Under the pieces are notes generated by a model that did not search any database, was not told the origin of the DNA, and saw only the letters and a list, made by a program, of their open reading frames with translations. 64,000 nt of DNA from IMG/VR virus record IMGVR_UViG_3300022926_000007, positions 1-64,000 of that record. One strand, given 5' to 3'. Shown here piece by piece: positions 1 to 8,193 of the stretch; positions within the stretch are counted from its first letter, which is position 1, and each line of letters begins with the position of its first letter. The stretch is from a virus. The translations under genes and the position numbers were made by a program.

Positions 1-136
1 CATCAACTTTTATTTCAGTTGTTGTAGTATTAGCGCATCCTATACCAATTATTGTGTCGTAACTGTCAGCCGTAAATACTGTTTCAGCTGAAGTTCCAAC
101 ATTTCTTGCTGTATATCTTCTAAAATTTTGTGCCAT
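1..136 (-). CDS. 5' end of a virion-associated protein (partial)
   Basis: The first 45 codons of a leftward gene that leaves the window at its left edge. It starts with ATG at 134-136 and begins MAQNFRRYTARNVGTSAETV, followed by a Thr- and Ile-rich stretch that looks like beta structure. Small proteins starting in nearly this way recur in the structural region of T4-like marine phages (recalled, not searched). A TATAAATA late promoter lies just upstream at 152-159, so late expression as a virion protein is the natural reading. Molecular function unknown; the rest of the protein lies outside the window. Confidence 0.7.
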   Translation of the reverse strand, partial: MAQNFRRYTARNVGTSAETVFTADSYDTIIGIGCANTTTTEIKVD

Positions 137-151
137 ATTTTCTTTCTCTTT

Positions 152-159
152 TATTTATA
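152..159 (-). promoter_or_regulatory. T4-type late promoter (TATAAATA)
   Basis: On the minus strand the sequence reads TATAAATA, the T4 late promoter -10 element, 16 bases upstream of the ATG at 136. It overlaps the last codons of the preceding gene. Confidence 0.7.
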
Positions 160-628
160 ATGCAATCGCCATTGCAATAGCAAATCCCGTTGACGCTTTG
201 TTGTCTAATTGTGTTTGTAAATTACTTGTTACTCCATTTAAATACTGAAATTCTGTATTTGAAACTGATCCATCTGCTATTTGAGTTGCATCTAGTGCTG
301 AAATACCCGATTGTACATAAGAGGTAATTTGACTTGCTTCTATATATTTTTCAACACCGCCATCTGAAATAGCAAACTTATCTGTATCAGCAATTGTGAT
401 ACTAGAACCATCAGTCATGCCATCAATATTTAAAATAGCCTCGACTTCACCCCACTCTAATGCTGTAGCACCAGAGTTTACTTTTAATATTTGTCCAGCA
501 GTACCAAGTGTATTAAGACCTGTACCACCATCAGCATAACCAATTGTATCTGATGTTGTAAATTCAGCAAGGCCTGTGGGATCACCACTGCCGTTAAATA
601 TTCCTTTTATAGGTACTTGATCTGCCAT
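155..628 (-). CDS. Tail-fibre-like virion protein, 157 aa
   Basis: Begins MADQVPIKGIFNGSGDPTGL and contains the GYADGGTGLNTLGTAGQILKV-type segment followed by a 'W-G-E' step, a phrase common in fibre proteins of marine T4-like phages. The second half is rich in Asp, Ser and Ile (DGSSITIADTDKFAISDGG) and has the low-complexity beta-helical look of a fibre shaft. No enzymatic motif is visible. It is separated by one base from the next upstream gene (start 628, neighbour stop 630), so the two are probably translated from one late transcript. Probably a short fibre or fibre-adaptor subunit; receptor specificity cannot be read from the sequence. Confidence 0.65.
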   Translation of the reverse strand: MADQVPIKGIFNGSGDPTGLAEFTTSDTIGYADGGTGLNTLGTAGQILKVNSGATALEWGEVEAILNIDGMTDGSSITIADTDKFAISDGGVEKYIEASQITSYVQSGISALDATQIADGSVSNTEFQYLNGVTSNLQTQLDNKASTGFAIAMAIAL

Positions 629-629
629 A

Positions 630-1082
630 TTATGCTAACACCAAAGTTGTTTTTGATGTTCCTCCTCTTGTTGTAAATGGTATATAAAGACTTGTAACAG
701 CTGTACCTAATGTGGATCCTGTTGTACTAGGATCTATATAGGTAGATGTTCCATTTCTTTTTACAAATGTTATACCACTTGATGTGCCAACGGTTAACGT
801 ATCAGTTGATGCATCAGTTGTAACAACATTTAATCCGCCACCAACAACTGTTAATGTATCTGTACTTGAGTCTGCTGAAATATCAGATTGACCAGATACA
901 GATATAGTTGTAAAAGAATTACCACTACTACCACCACCACTACCACCACCAATTTCCTTTATGGTGCCATTATCATTAATATAAAATTTTTGTGCCGAGG
1001 TATCAATTGCAACCTCACCATTTACGATATTACTCGTAGTTGGAGTGGCAGTACCTCGTTTTAATTTTATAACAGTCGCCAT
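630..1082 (-). CDS. Fibre/adaptor protein with IKLKRG N-terminal motif, 150 aa
   Basis: The N-terminus MATVIKLKRGTATPTTSNIV followed by NGEVAIDTSAQKFYIND is a recurrent opening of marine myovirus fibre proteins: a short beta-strand module, then a glycine-rich linker (GGGSGGGSSG, about residues 46-55). The C-terminal 95 residues are Thr/Ser-rich with repeated STDTLTV elements. The related opening IKRSGV...GELAY occurs in the next gene, so the two are probably paralogous modules. Late expression is suggested by an AATAAATA element at 1092-1099. Likely a virion fibre subunit; the exact position on the particle is unknown. Confidence 0.65.
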   Translation of the reverse strand: MATVIKLKRGTATPTTSNIVNGEVAIDTSAQKFYINDNGTIKEIGGGSGGGSSGNSFTTISVSGQSDISADSSTDTLTVVGGGLNVVTTDASTDTLTVGTSSGITFVKRNGTSTYIDPSTTGSTLGTAVTSLYIPFTTRGGTSKTTLVLA

Positions 1083-1091
1083 ATTTTTTTC

Positions 1092-1099
1092 TATTTATT
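1092..1099 (-). promoter_or_regulatory. Late promoter variant (AATAAATA)
   Basis: Minus-strand AATAAATA ten bases upstream of the ATG at 1082. It matches NATAAATA, a relaxed form of the T4 late element, with the same placement as the perfect copies elsewhere in the window. Confidence 0.5.
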
Positions 1100-1105
1100 T
1101 ACGAT

Positions 1106-3706
1106 TTAACTATACGTTCCGCCGTCAATACTTGTAACTGTAACAGTACCACTTGTAACTGTAAAGTTATCTGAACTAAATGAAGCAACACCTTTATTTG
1201 ATGTTGTTGCCAATTCAGCAGCAATCGTTAAAGTGTTTGCTAATATGCTTGTGTCAATACCTTCACCGTCTGTTATAGTTAGTGTTTCTCCTAATGCTAT
1301 TGCATCTGTAGAAGAGTCTCCACCAGCAATTGTAAATGTAGAATTAGCAAGTTTTGCATTTGTAACATCACCATCTGTAATTTTTGCAGTTGTTACTGAA
1401 TTTGATGCTAATTCATTATCTGTAATTCCACCTGACTTAACTTGTAAAGCATTTGAACTAATTTCAATTGTTGAGTCATCAACGTTAGCAGAAAATTCTG
1501 TACCAGTTAATGTTAATGCACCAGCAGAAGCAGCACTATAAACTGCTGTTTCAGCAATTTGTGAAAATGTAATATTTGTAGTACCAAAAGTAATAGTACC
1601 TTCAGTATTCATTACATATAATTCACCAGCACCTGTATCTCCTTCTTTAACGAAGAAAGCATCACCTTGACCAAGTGCGTCTGGATCAGAAACACCATAA
1701 CTATCAGTATCAGTTGCTCTTGTTAATTCCCAATTTGTTGCACCACTACCTACATCTGATACGTAGTAAATACCGTTATGAGCAGCGTTAGTTTGATTGT
1801 AAACTAAAACTCTATCATTTAAACTTAAAGTAACACCGTCAATACTAAGTGCAGCCTGTGTGCCAGCGTTTGTTAACGTTGCACCTACACCTGAAGTACC
1901 GTTATTATAAGTTGCGTTTAAGTTTGAAGGAGCTTCAACTCTTACTGGATCATGGTAATGAATACCAGCAGCAGCAATTGTATCAACGTATGCTTTTGTA
2001 GCAGCGTCTGTTCCATCTGTAGGAGTTCCTAGTGATGTAATTTTTGCACTATTAACATCTACAGTACCAGCACCATTTGGACTTAATGAAATATTACCAT
2101 CAGTATTAGTTGCGGTAATATCGTTACCGTTAATATTAATATTATCTACTTGTAATTCAGTAACAGCACTTGTAGCACCTATAGAACCACCATTAATTGT
2201 AGCACCATCAATAGTACCGCCATTAATATCTGGAGATGTTAAAACTTTATTTGATAAAGTTTGTGAATCAGTTAATGTAGCAACTGAAGAATCAATATTG
2301 ATTGTTAGTGTTTGTCCTGAACCCGCAGTATCAATTCCAGTTCCACCTGCAATAGTTAATGCCTGTGAATCTAAATCAACAGTAAGAGCACCGCCTGTAT
2401 CACCTTGAAAGTCTAAGACTTGTGCTGTAACCGAGTTATCAACATAATCTTTAACAGCAGCAGAAGTAGGAATAGTTGTATCGTTATCGTTTGAACCAAT
2501 TCCTTCAGACTCTATTACAATAGCTGAACCAGCAAAATCAGCAACTTCAATATTTGATATTGAGTTACCAGTACCGTTAGCGTCAAAAGTTTTGTTTGTT
2601 AATGTATCTGTACTTGAAGCTGTTATGTAAGAACCTAAATCAGAAATTTGTGATTCAGTAATACTTAATGCAGCCTCGTGTTGTGTTACACTTGATTCTG
2701 TAATGTTAGCATCGGGTACGTTTGCCCAAGTAACAGAAGCAGTTAAATCATTTGTTTCTGATGTTAGGTATGATTGTAAATCAGATATATCTGCCTCAAC
2801 AATTGTTATCGTGTTGTTTGCGGTATCAATTGTTTTGTTTGTTAAAATGTGAGTTGATGAAGCTGTTAATACGTCAGCGTGTGTACTAATTGTAATTGTA
2901 TCACCCGAAACTGAAGTATCAATGTTTGTACCACCAGTAAATGTTAATGTATCTGTTCCTAATGCAACACCATCGTCTGTACCACTATCAGCAGCAATAT
3001 CTAAAGTTGTTGATATTGTAGCCGTACCAGCCGCTGTTAAACGACCTTGTTGATCAACAGTAAATGTTGGAATTGCAGTTGAAGAACCATAACTACCTGG
3101 AGTTACAGCAGTATCATCTAAGTCTATTTTAATTTCGTTATCTGTATCAATAGATGTAGTAATTCCTGTATCACCAGTAAACGTTAAAGTTTGACCAGTA
3201 GTAAATGTGTCAGTACCACTATCACCAGCAATTGTAAATGAACCAGATGGTACAGCAGCAAAACTTAAATTACCTGAACCGTCAACTGTTAAGAATTGTC
3301 CATTACTAAAACTTCCTGGTAGTGTGTAAGTGATATCTGAAGTAACACTATTAGGTGCTTTTAAGGCAACGAAATGAGCACCGTTATTAGTTCCTTCATT
3401 AAATTTAATTGTACCACCAATAGTTGTAGAGTTACCAATATTTAATGTGCTAATTGCACTATTTGAATCTGTAGATAAAAGTTTTGATGCTTCTAACGTA
3501 CCAAAAGTTGTTGGATATTTTGATGTAAAATATTTACCACCAATTACTTCTATATTAGCGGCTACGCCGTTAGTTTCTGTACCTGTTCCTATATAAAGAC
3601 GATCACCACCCGTACCATTATAATATGAATAGGCCAGTTCACCTTGTGCTAGTTCTGAAGGTGAACCAACTACACCTGAACGTTTAATTTGTAATATTGT
3701 TGCCAT
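1106..3706 (-). CDS. Large repeat-rich tail fibre protein, 866 aa
   Basis: The largest gene of the left fibre block. Residues 1-60 are an N-terminal attachment module (MATILQIKRSGVVGSPSELA, then GELAYSYYNGTGGDRLYIG). The remainder is built from degenerate repeats such as DSGTDTFTTGQTLTFTGDTG, TLTNKTFDANGTGNSISNIE and SETNDLTASVTWANVPDANI, typical of a trimeric beta-structured fibre shaft. About residues 575-690 form a distinct domain (AAAGIHYHDPVRVEAPSNLN through TEGTITFGTTNITFSQIAET). That domain recurs almost unchanged in the protein at 34285-35460, and parts are nearly identical at DNA level. Ribosome site AGGAGA lies nine bases before the ATG. Probably a receptor-binding or long fibre; no lyase or hydrolase motif seen. 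Confidence 0.75.
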   Translation of the reverse strand: MATILQIKRSGVVGSPSELAQGELAYSYYNGTGGDRLYIGTGTETNGVAANIEVIGGKYFTSKYPTTFGTLEASKLLSTDSNSAISTLNIGNSTTIGGTIKFNEGTNNGAHFVALKAPNSVTSDITYTLPGSFSNGQFLTVDGSGNLSFAAVPSGSFTIAGDSGTDTFTTGQTLTFTGDTGITTSIDTDNEIKIDLDDTAVTPGSYGSSTAIPTFTVDQQGRLTAAGTATISTTLDIAADSGTDDGVALGTDTLTFTGGTNIDTSVSGDTITISTHADVLTASSTHILTNKTIDTANNTITIVEADISDLQSYLTSETNDLTASVTWANVPDANITESSVTQHEAALSITESQISDLGSYITASSTDTLTNKTFDANGTGNSISNIEVADFAGSAIVIESEGIGSNDNDTTIPTSAAVKDYVDNSVTAQVLDFQGDTGGALTVDLDSQALTIAGGTGIDTAGSGQTLTINIDSSVATLTDSQTLSNKVLTSPDINGGTIDGATINGGSIGATSAVTELQVDNININGNDITATNTDGNISLSPNGAGTVDVNSAKITSLGTPTDGTDAATKAYVDTIAAAGIHYHDPVRVEAPSNLNATYNNGTSGVGATLTNAGTQAALSIDGVTLSLNDRVLVYNQTNAAHNGIYYVSDVGSGATNWELTRATDTDSYGVSDPDALGQGDAFFVKEGDTGAGELYVMNTEGTITFGTTNITFSQIAETAVYSAASAGALTLTGTEFSANVDDSTIEISSNALQVKSGGITDNELASNSVTTAKITDGDVTNAKLANSTFTIAGGDSSTDAIALGETLTITDGEGIDTSILANTLTIAAELATTSNKGVASFSSDNFTVTSGTVTVTSIDGGTYS

Positions 3707-3718
3707 TTTTTTTCTCTC

Positions 3719-3943
3719 CTAAAAGTTACCACCGTTTAATTTTAGTGTACCTCTCTCTGTTTTAATATTTGTTCTAGTTATAAATTTATCACTCGTAGCA
3801 TCATATTGAAGAATAGAACCATCTTCTAATGTTGTTGCATTAACATCAGTTAAACTTGTTAATTTTGATTTTTGGCTTGCACTAGGAACAGTAACGGATA
3901 CTTTTTGAGTACCTGGTGAATTGATTCTAGCTGTAACTGCCAT
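3719..3943 (-). CDS. Small fibre-associated protein, 74 aa
   Basis: Begins MAVTARINSPGTQKVSVTVP and continues with SQKSKLTSLTDVNATTLEDG and SILQYDATSDKFITRTNIKT, phrases that also occur inside large marine phage fibre proteins. It may be a detached fibre segment or a small collar/adaptor subunit. It lies 12 bases upstream of the large fibre gene and is preceded by two late-promoter-like elements. No catalytic or membrane features. Confidence 0.6.
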   Translation of the reverse strand: MAVTARINSPGTQKVSVTVPSASQKSKLTSLTDVNATTLEDGSILQYDATSDKFITRTNIKTERGTLKLNGGNF

Positions 3944-3986
3944 TTGTAGTTCTCTCTTTTATAATATTATTGTGTACTACTCACAA

Positions 3987-4005
3987 TATTTATGTAATAT
4001 TTATA
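3987..4005 (-). promoter_or_regulatory. Paired late promoter elements
   Basis: Two minus-strand copies in tandem: TATAAATA at 3998-4005 and CATAAATA at 3987-3994, 44-55 bases upstream of the ATG at 3943. They occupy the only non-coding gap (3944-4024) between the two neighbouring genes. Confidence 0.6.
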
Positions 4006-4024
4006 ATAAAATATTACTTAATAA

Positions 4025-4369
4025 TTAAATAGTTACATTTGGACTGACAGTTATAATTCCTTGTATTACTCGAATTACAGAATTATCAGATGCTTTCAAT
4101 AACTCAACATCATAAACGTATCTAGCAGGTGCTTCTAAATTACTTGTTTCAGTTGGAGATAAAGATAATGTGATTATACCTGTGGTAGGATCACCATTAA
4201 TTGAGGTATTTATTGTTGTTCTTGTTCTGGTCGAGGCATAACCTAATGCCATTTTAGCAGAAGCACTATATCCTGTTAAGTCAAATGCACTTCCATCTGT
4301 ATCTTTTACAGTTACATCTGAAGTAAATGTAGCTCCTTGTTCAATGTATAGGTTAGCCGTCGCAGCCAT
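4025..4369 (-). CDS. Ig/BppU-like small virion protein, 114 aa
   Basis: Begins MAATANLYIEQGATFTSDVT followed by VKDTDGSAFDLTGYSASAKM. Alternating hydrophobic and Thr/Ser residues end in VIQGIITVSPNVTI. This resembles the N-terminal beta-sandwich of baseplate upper proteins (BppU-type) that bind fibres to baseplates; the family is inferred from pattern only. The gene is nine bases downstream of the 72-aa gene at 4378-4596 and probably shares its late promoter. Likely a small structural component. Confidence 0.55.
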   Translation of the reverse strand: MAATANLYIEQGATFTSDVTVKDTDGSAFDLTGYSASAKMALGYASTRTRTTINTSINGDPTTGIITLSLSPTETSNLEAPARYVYDVELLKASDNSVIRVIQGIITVSPNVTI

Positions 4370-4377
4370 TTAGTTTT

Positions 4378-4596
4378 TTATTCCTCTTTTTCTTCAACAA
4401 TCTCTTTAGGTTCTTGTTCTTTAACTAATTTCTCTATCTTTTTATTATAAAAGTCTGTCAAAACATCAATTTTTTCTAATTCTACTTGATGTCTTGCTTT
4501 AGAGTTTAGAATTTCCTGTCTTGCAATTAGTGTGTTTTTCAAATCAAGACTCAAACTTTGTTCATCATATTGTTTTCCATTTATGGTTATTGACAT
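4378..4596 (-). CDS. Small charged coiled-coil protein, 72 aa
   Basis: The N-terminus MSITINGKQYDEQSLSLDLK resembles a short family of phage proteins with an ITINGKxY opening (recalled as DUF6447-like, not verified). The rest is a heptad-like helix (residues 20-60) ending in an acidic Glu/Lys tail (EPKEIVEEKEE). Preceded by a late promoter, so probably made with the virion proteins. It is the last phage-core gene before the accessory island begins at 4653. Function unknown. Confidence 0.6.
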   Translation of the reverse strand: MSITINGKQYDEQSLSLDLKNTLIARQEILNSKARHQVELEKIDVLTDFYNKKIEKLVKEQEPKEIVEEKEE

Positions 4597-4639
4597 AATA
4601 TTCTCCTCGTTTATGGTTATAAATTTATATCTATAGTAC

Positions 4640-4647
4640 TATTTATA
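4640..4647 (-). promoter_or_regulatory. T4-type late promoter (TATAAATA)
   Basis: Minus-strand TATAAATA, 44 bases upstream of the ATG at 4596, in the short gap that separates the core fibre genes from the accessory island. Confidence 0.65.
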
Positions 4648-4652
4648 ATACA

Positions 4653-5525
4653 TTATTTAAGTTTGTCAAAAATTACAGGTTGATAATTTTCTATTGATTT
4701 TGAGTAATCAAATGCCGTTCTCCATAGTTGTCTATCTTTATTTTTAACAGCTGATCTTCTATGACTTGTAATTAGTTGATCCATAAACAATAAATCACCC
4801 TTTCTAAACACATGGTGTATCATGTATTTTGATCTTGTTACATCATTCCATAATTTATTATAAAATGTATCAAAATCTTCTATTTCTTTACCATCTCTAT
4901 ACCATGCTTTATATAGATAGATAAACATAGGATACAAATATTCTTTGCCGTTTACAGGATGTTTTGCAACTAAAGGTCGTCTATCTATTTCTTCTTTATA
5001 ATGTTTTTGTCCTGTTCTAAAGTTTTGTTCACCAACATTTTTGTATGCTTTAGAATAGACACCATCATCTCTCCATATTCGTGCTCGATCACCTTCATTA
5101 TTAAGATTTATATCTATACTTCTATAATAATTTTTATCTTCTTCAGATAAATTTTCAAAAGCATATTGTTGATTTACAATTGAAAGAACAGTATCTATAC
5201 ATTCTTCAACACAATATAATCCTACACAAATTTCTTTAAAGTTATATCTTCCAGTACCATTTGCATGCCATTCTAGTTCTGTTGGACCAAACATACCAAT
5301 TGGTTTGCCATTAATAACAGCACCTGACACAATACTTATTTGTGGTGAGTCTTTTGGATTCATAAAGTAGTCCAATTCTTCTACCTCACCTATTCTTGCA
5401 CAAACTTGAGCAAGTTGCTGTCTTGTTAAATCTTGTTCATGTAAAACAACAGAGCCTTCATTAACAATTTTATAAACTAATTCTGTTAACTCTTTATCTG
5501 TATAATTTATTATTTGTTTACTCAT
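4653..5525 (-). CDS. TauD/TfdA-like Fe(II)/2-oxoglutarate oxygenase, Asn variant
   Basis: About 290 aa with TauD-like landmarks: the first metal-site motif is ELEWHANGTGR (His87-x-Asn89) and the distal region is GDLLFMDQLITSHRR (His255, Arg257, the latter for 2-oxoglutarate). In TauD enzymes the first motif is HxD or HxE; here Asp is replaced by Asn, and the paralogue at 8162-8977 has the same change. Either an unusual iron site or altered chemistry is implied. The start at 5525 is preferred over 5552 because its ATG overlaps the previous stop as ATGA, like most junctions in this operon. Last gene of the leftward arm of the island. Substrate unknown. Confidence 0.75.
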   Translation of the reverse strand: MSKQIINYTDKELTELVYKIVNEGSVVLHEQDLTRQQLAQVCARIGEVEELDYFMNPKDSPQISIVSGAVINGKPIGMFGPTELEWHANGTGRYNFKEICVGLYCVEECIDTVLSIVNQQYAFENLSEEDKNYYRSIDINLNNEGDRARIWRDDGVYSKAYKNVGEQNFRTGQKHYKEEIDRRPLVAKHPVNGKEYLYPMFIYLYKAWYRDGKEIEDFDTFYNKLWNDVTRSKYMIHHVFRKGDLLFMDQLITSHRRSAVKNKDRQLWRTAFDYSKSIENYQPVIFDKLK

Positions 5526-6406
5526 AAATTTTCTAACAATGGTGTTATACAAATTCTTGCTGTATCATTCCATTTCATTCTACGTCTTTCAGCATAATAC
5601 TCATCTCTAGTGGTTGCTAAATAAAAACAATCAGACGGTTTAAAGCTATATTCATTACAAATTTGTACTTGTTTTTCTCTATACTTATTCCACATTTCAT
5701 CAACTTTAAAATTACTTATTATTAATTCTATAGTTTTAACGCCATTATAATTCCAATTCTCAAATCTTTTTAATCTATCAAGTGTAGAATGTGGTTCTTT
5801 TGTATATACTAATCCAAGTCGTTGACCTATAAGACCAAATCCTTTAGAAAAACTAAAAAAAACTTGTTCAGTATTTTTTGGTAGATTTATTCTTTGAATA
5901 TTTGTTGAACCTACATAAGTACAATCTAAAATTACAGGTGCTTCAATTTTACCTGGATCAAAATAATTTCCATCAGCAGCTGAGGGTATTGATATATACA
6001 GAGGTTTATTATTATCTATTTTGCCTTTCAATGCTGCTCTTCCAGTTTCCTCATTCATATATTGACCCGGCACATCACAAGTTACAATACTAGGTCTACT
6101 TATAATGTCAGCATATTCATATTCACCGTAACAAAGTTTTTGCCACTCTCTTTTTTCTGTCATTACCCAATGATGAATAGCATCTGTTGTACCATTTGTA
6201 AAATAACAATAATTGAAATCTGATAAATCTATTATTTCACTTACCCATTTTCTATGTAATTCTTCTACCTTATTTAAATCATTTGTTGCATGACCACTAC
6301 CTCTTTTATAATAAGTATCTGAAATTAGTTGTTGACTTATTATATCTTTTACTTCTTTAAATGTTGGTACGTCTACCCAACGATTATCTTTTAATTTTTC
6401 CTTCAT
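5522..6406 (-). CDS. PLP-dependent aminotransferase-like protein, 294 aa
   Basis: Fold-type I PLP enzyme pattern: FTNGTTDAIHHW near residues 69-80 (cofactor phosphate loop), PVILDCTYVGS (Asp for the pyridine nitrogen) and FFSFSKGFGLIGQRLGLVY with the probable Schiff-base lysine K188 and the following Arg. At 294 aa it is shorter than ordinary aminotransferases (about 380-420) and seems to have a reduced C-terminal domain. ATGA overlaps at both ends couple it to the oxygenase genes on each side, suggesting that the amine product or substrate is shared in one pathway. The specific substrate cannot be assigned. Confidence 0.7.
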   Translation of the reverse strand: MKEKLKDNRWVDVPTFKEVKDIISQQLISDTYYKRGSGHATNDLNKVEELHRKWVSEIIDLSDFNYCYFTNGTTDAIHHWVMTEKREWQKLCYGEYEYADIISRPSIVTCDVPGQYMNEETGRAALKGKIDNNKPLYISIPSAADGNYFDPGKIEAPVILDCTYVGSTNIQRINLPKNTEQVFFSFSKGFGLIGQRLGLVYTKEPHSTLDRLKRFENWNYNGVKTIELIISNFKVDEMWNKYREKQVQICNEYSFKPSDCFYLATTRDEYYAERRRMKWNDTARICITPLLENL

Positions 6407-7023
6407 ATATTCAGTAAGTCGTCTGTACCGTCTAAAGTAAACATTAAAGCTATTCTAGGTTTTTTACTCATATTTACAACAGCATGTTTATAACCTATAT
6501 TTAAAAAATATGCTTGTCCATCTTCAAGGTTATACGCTTCAATCTTATCATTTCTTTTAAATAAATTAATTACATTATTGTCACCATATATAGGCACTAT
6601 ACATCTAACACCATAACTTACATCATAATCAACATGCCAAGGTATCATTTTACCAGGCGCTAATTTTGTTATTCTTATTCTACTTGCAGGTGCTTTACAT
6701 TGAGATACAATATTTTCAAAATAACTACCTTTATAAATTTCAGTTGGCATATTATATAAATGTTCTTCTTTTCTTTTTAATCTTTCTTTTATACTTGTTG
6801 TATGAGATAAAATTTCACTAGGTGTTGTTAAATTTATTTGTTCAAAATTATCATATACACTTTTTACCAAATCTTCATGGTTCATACATAACATTGGATT
6901 GGCAGACCTAACGTCAACAAACGTATCTGCTATTAAATCAGTTGACTTTCTTAACTGTGCTAAATTAATATTTAAATTTAAATTAGCTATTGTTGGTAGA
7001 TTGTGTTTCGATAATTTCTCCAT
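6403..7023 (-). CDS. Aspartyl/asparaginyl beta-hydroxylase-like 2OG oxygenase, 206 aa
   Basis: The core reads RITKLAPGKMIPWHVDYDVS (first His with a following Asp), then an IPIYGDNNVINLF strand, GQAYFLNIGYKHAVVNMS (second His) and KPRIALMFTLDG (Arg that would bind 2-oxoglutarate). This order is characteristic of the Asp/Asn hydroxylase (AspH-like) branch of the cupin oxygenases. Unlike the two TauD-like proteins of the same operon it keeps HxD. It overlaps the upstream GNAT frame by about 40 bases. The natural substrate could be a free amino acid, a peptide or a glycan-linked residue. Confidence 0.7.
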   Translation of the reverse strand: MEKLSKHNLPTIANLNLNINLAQLRKSTDLIADTFVDVRSANPMLCMNHEDLVKSVYDNFEQINLTTPSEILSHTTSIKERLKRKEEHLYNMPTEIYKGSYFENIVSQCKAPASRIRITKLAPGKMIPWHVDYDVSYGVRCIVPIYGDNNVINLFKRNDKIEAYNLEDGQAYFLNIGYKHAVVNMSKKPRIALMFTLDGTDDLLNI

Positions 7024-7588
7024 TGTGTTCTCTTTCTATTATAAAATTAGATTTAGGTTGCCAGTTGTAGTCACCTTGTAATCTAATACTATAAACATAC
7101 TGTAACATTGTACCTGTTTTAAACAAAAACTTTGTTTCTAATTTTAAATTTTTGTACCACTCTCCATTTATAAATTTTTTAAATGCAGTATCAGTCATCT
7201 TTCTTTTTCTTTGATATAGATTATTTATTGCTCTATTTTTAATGTCATGTGTAATGTAAAGTATCTTAAATCCTTTTTCTCTTGCCCACTTTATCTGGTG
7301 TTCAGCCATAATTAATCCACAATGAGTATGTCTATATTCTTTTAAGATATGATAACGACAAACTCGCACTGCTACAGTTGGATCGTTTGTATAGTGTGAA
7401 CTTTCAGCAGCTGATATTGATATTAACTTATCATCTTTAAAACACATCCACGTTTCTATATTAGGATTATCAGGATTATATTTTTTATAAGTTATACTAT
7501 TATTGCCTTCATTAAAAGTTTGTAATCTAAATCTCTCAATTAAAGGCCAATACTTATTAGGATTTTCTGAATATCTTTTTACTATCAT
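6983..7588 (-). CDS. GNAT-type N-acetyltransferase-like protein, about 201 aa
   Basis: The central segment VRVCRYHILKEYRHTHCGLI with AEHQIKWAREKGFKILYITH follows the GNAT pattern of a beta-bulge, a degenerate pyrophosphate-binding turn and a helix, and NRAINNLYQRKR is a typical GNAT C-terminal 'N-x-x-A' segment. The start at 7588 (MIVKRYSENPNK) is chosen because this ATG forms an ATGA overlap with the methyltransferase stop; a longer frame to 7615 has no comparable signal. Acyl acceptor unknown. The long C-terminal tail (about 50 residues, polar) is unexplained. Confidence 0.6.
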   Translation of the reverse strand: MIVKRYSENPNKYWPLIERFRLQTFNEGNNSITYKKYNPDNPNIETWMCFKDDKLISISAAESSHYTNDPTVAVRVCRYHILKEYRHTHCGLIMAEHQIKWAREKGFKILYITHDIKNRAINNLYQRKRKMTDTAFKKFINGEWYKNLKLETKFLFKTGTMLQYVYSIRLQGDYNWQPKSNFIIEREHNGEIIETQSTNNS

Positions 7589-8193
7589 ACATGAGCAATA
7601 AGTCTTCGACCACAAAATATTTCTGCCTCAACAATATATTGTTCTTTAAATTTATATTGTTGCATATTGTTTGTAATTGTTTTTAACTTTAATTTTTCTT
7701 CATAGTATTTTTGTGTGTGATACGGTTCTTGTATTACAGCATTTTTACATTGATAGTAATTCATTATATCAGTAAACATTTTATAATGATTTTCTTCATA
7801 TAACAAAACACCACTAAAAATAATACAATCTACTTTGTAATCTACTGATTTTAGATTTGCCCAATCTCTTACTTCGTACTCAATGTTGTTTTCATTAATC
7901 CATCTTTTTTGAGCAAACTCTATAGGCTCTGGCGATGTATCAAAACCGTAGTAACGATAATCTTTATAATTTTTTTCACGTAAAAAATCATTGATAGGTC
8001 CATGTCTGCAACCAATATCAACAATACCTTTATAATTATTTTTTATAATTATTTCTGCTTGTTTTTCAAATATAGGTTTTGCTTCTAAAGTATCTAAGTA
8101 TGACATATCTCTTAAACTATACTGTCTTTTCATAGGTATTTCACCAGTTTTAGTTGTGATATTAGGCCAAGGTATAGATTTGTTTAAAGTCAC
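7585..8193 (-). CDS. Class I SAM-dependent methyltransferase
   Basis: Motif I is GIVDIGCRHGPINDF (SAM-binding glycine loop), followed by an acidic strand end YRYYGFDTSPEPIEFA and a motif IV-like VDCIIFSGVLLYEEN. About 200 aa, normal for small-molecule methyltransferases. The start is ambiguous: a GTG at 8193 has GGAGGA six bases upstream and is preferred over the TTG at 8199, while an internal ATG at 8133 with GGTGAA is possible. The gene overlaps the upstream oxygenase by about 30 bases. Methyl acceptor unknown; context suggests a step in the island pathway rather than DNA methylation, since no DNA-recognition region is seen. Confidence 0.75.
   Translation of the reverse strand: MTLNKSIPWPNITTKTGEIPMKRQYSLRDMSYLDTLEAKPIFEKQAEIIIKNNYKGIVDIGCRHGPINDFLREKNYKDYRYYGFDTSPEPIEFAQKRWINENNIEYEVRDWANLKSVDYKVDCIIFSGVLLYEENHYKMFTDIMNYYQCKNAVIQEPYHTQKYYEEKLKLKTITNNMQQYKFKEQYIVEAEIFCGRRLIAHV

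Noticed and set aside
1233-1541. Open frame on the plus strand within the large fibre gene
   Set aside because: Antisense shadow of the repetitive fibre gene; no ribosome site, Ser/Val-rich translation caused by the repeats.
155-3706. Repeats in fibre genes as mobile or tandem DNA repeats
   Set aside because: They are degenerate coding repeats of beta-structured fibre shafts, not independent elements.
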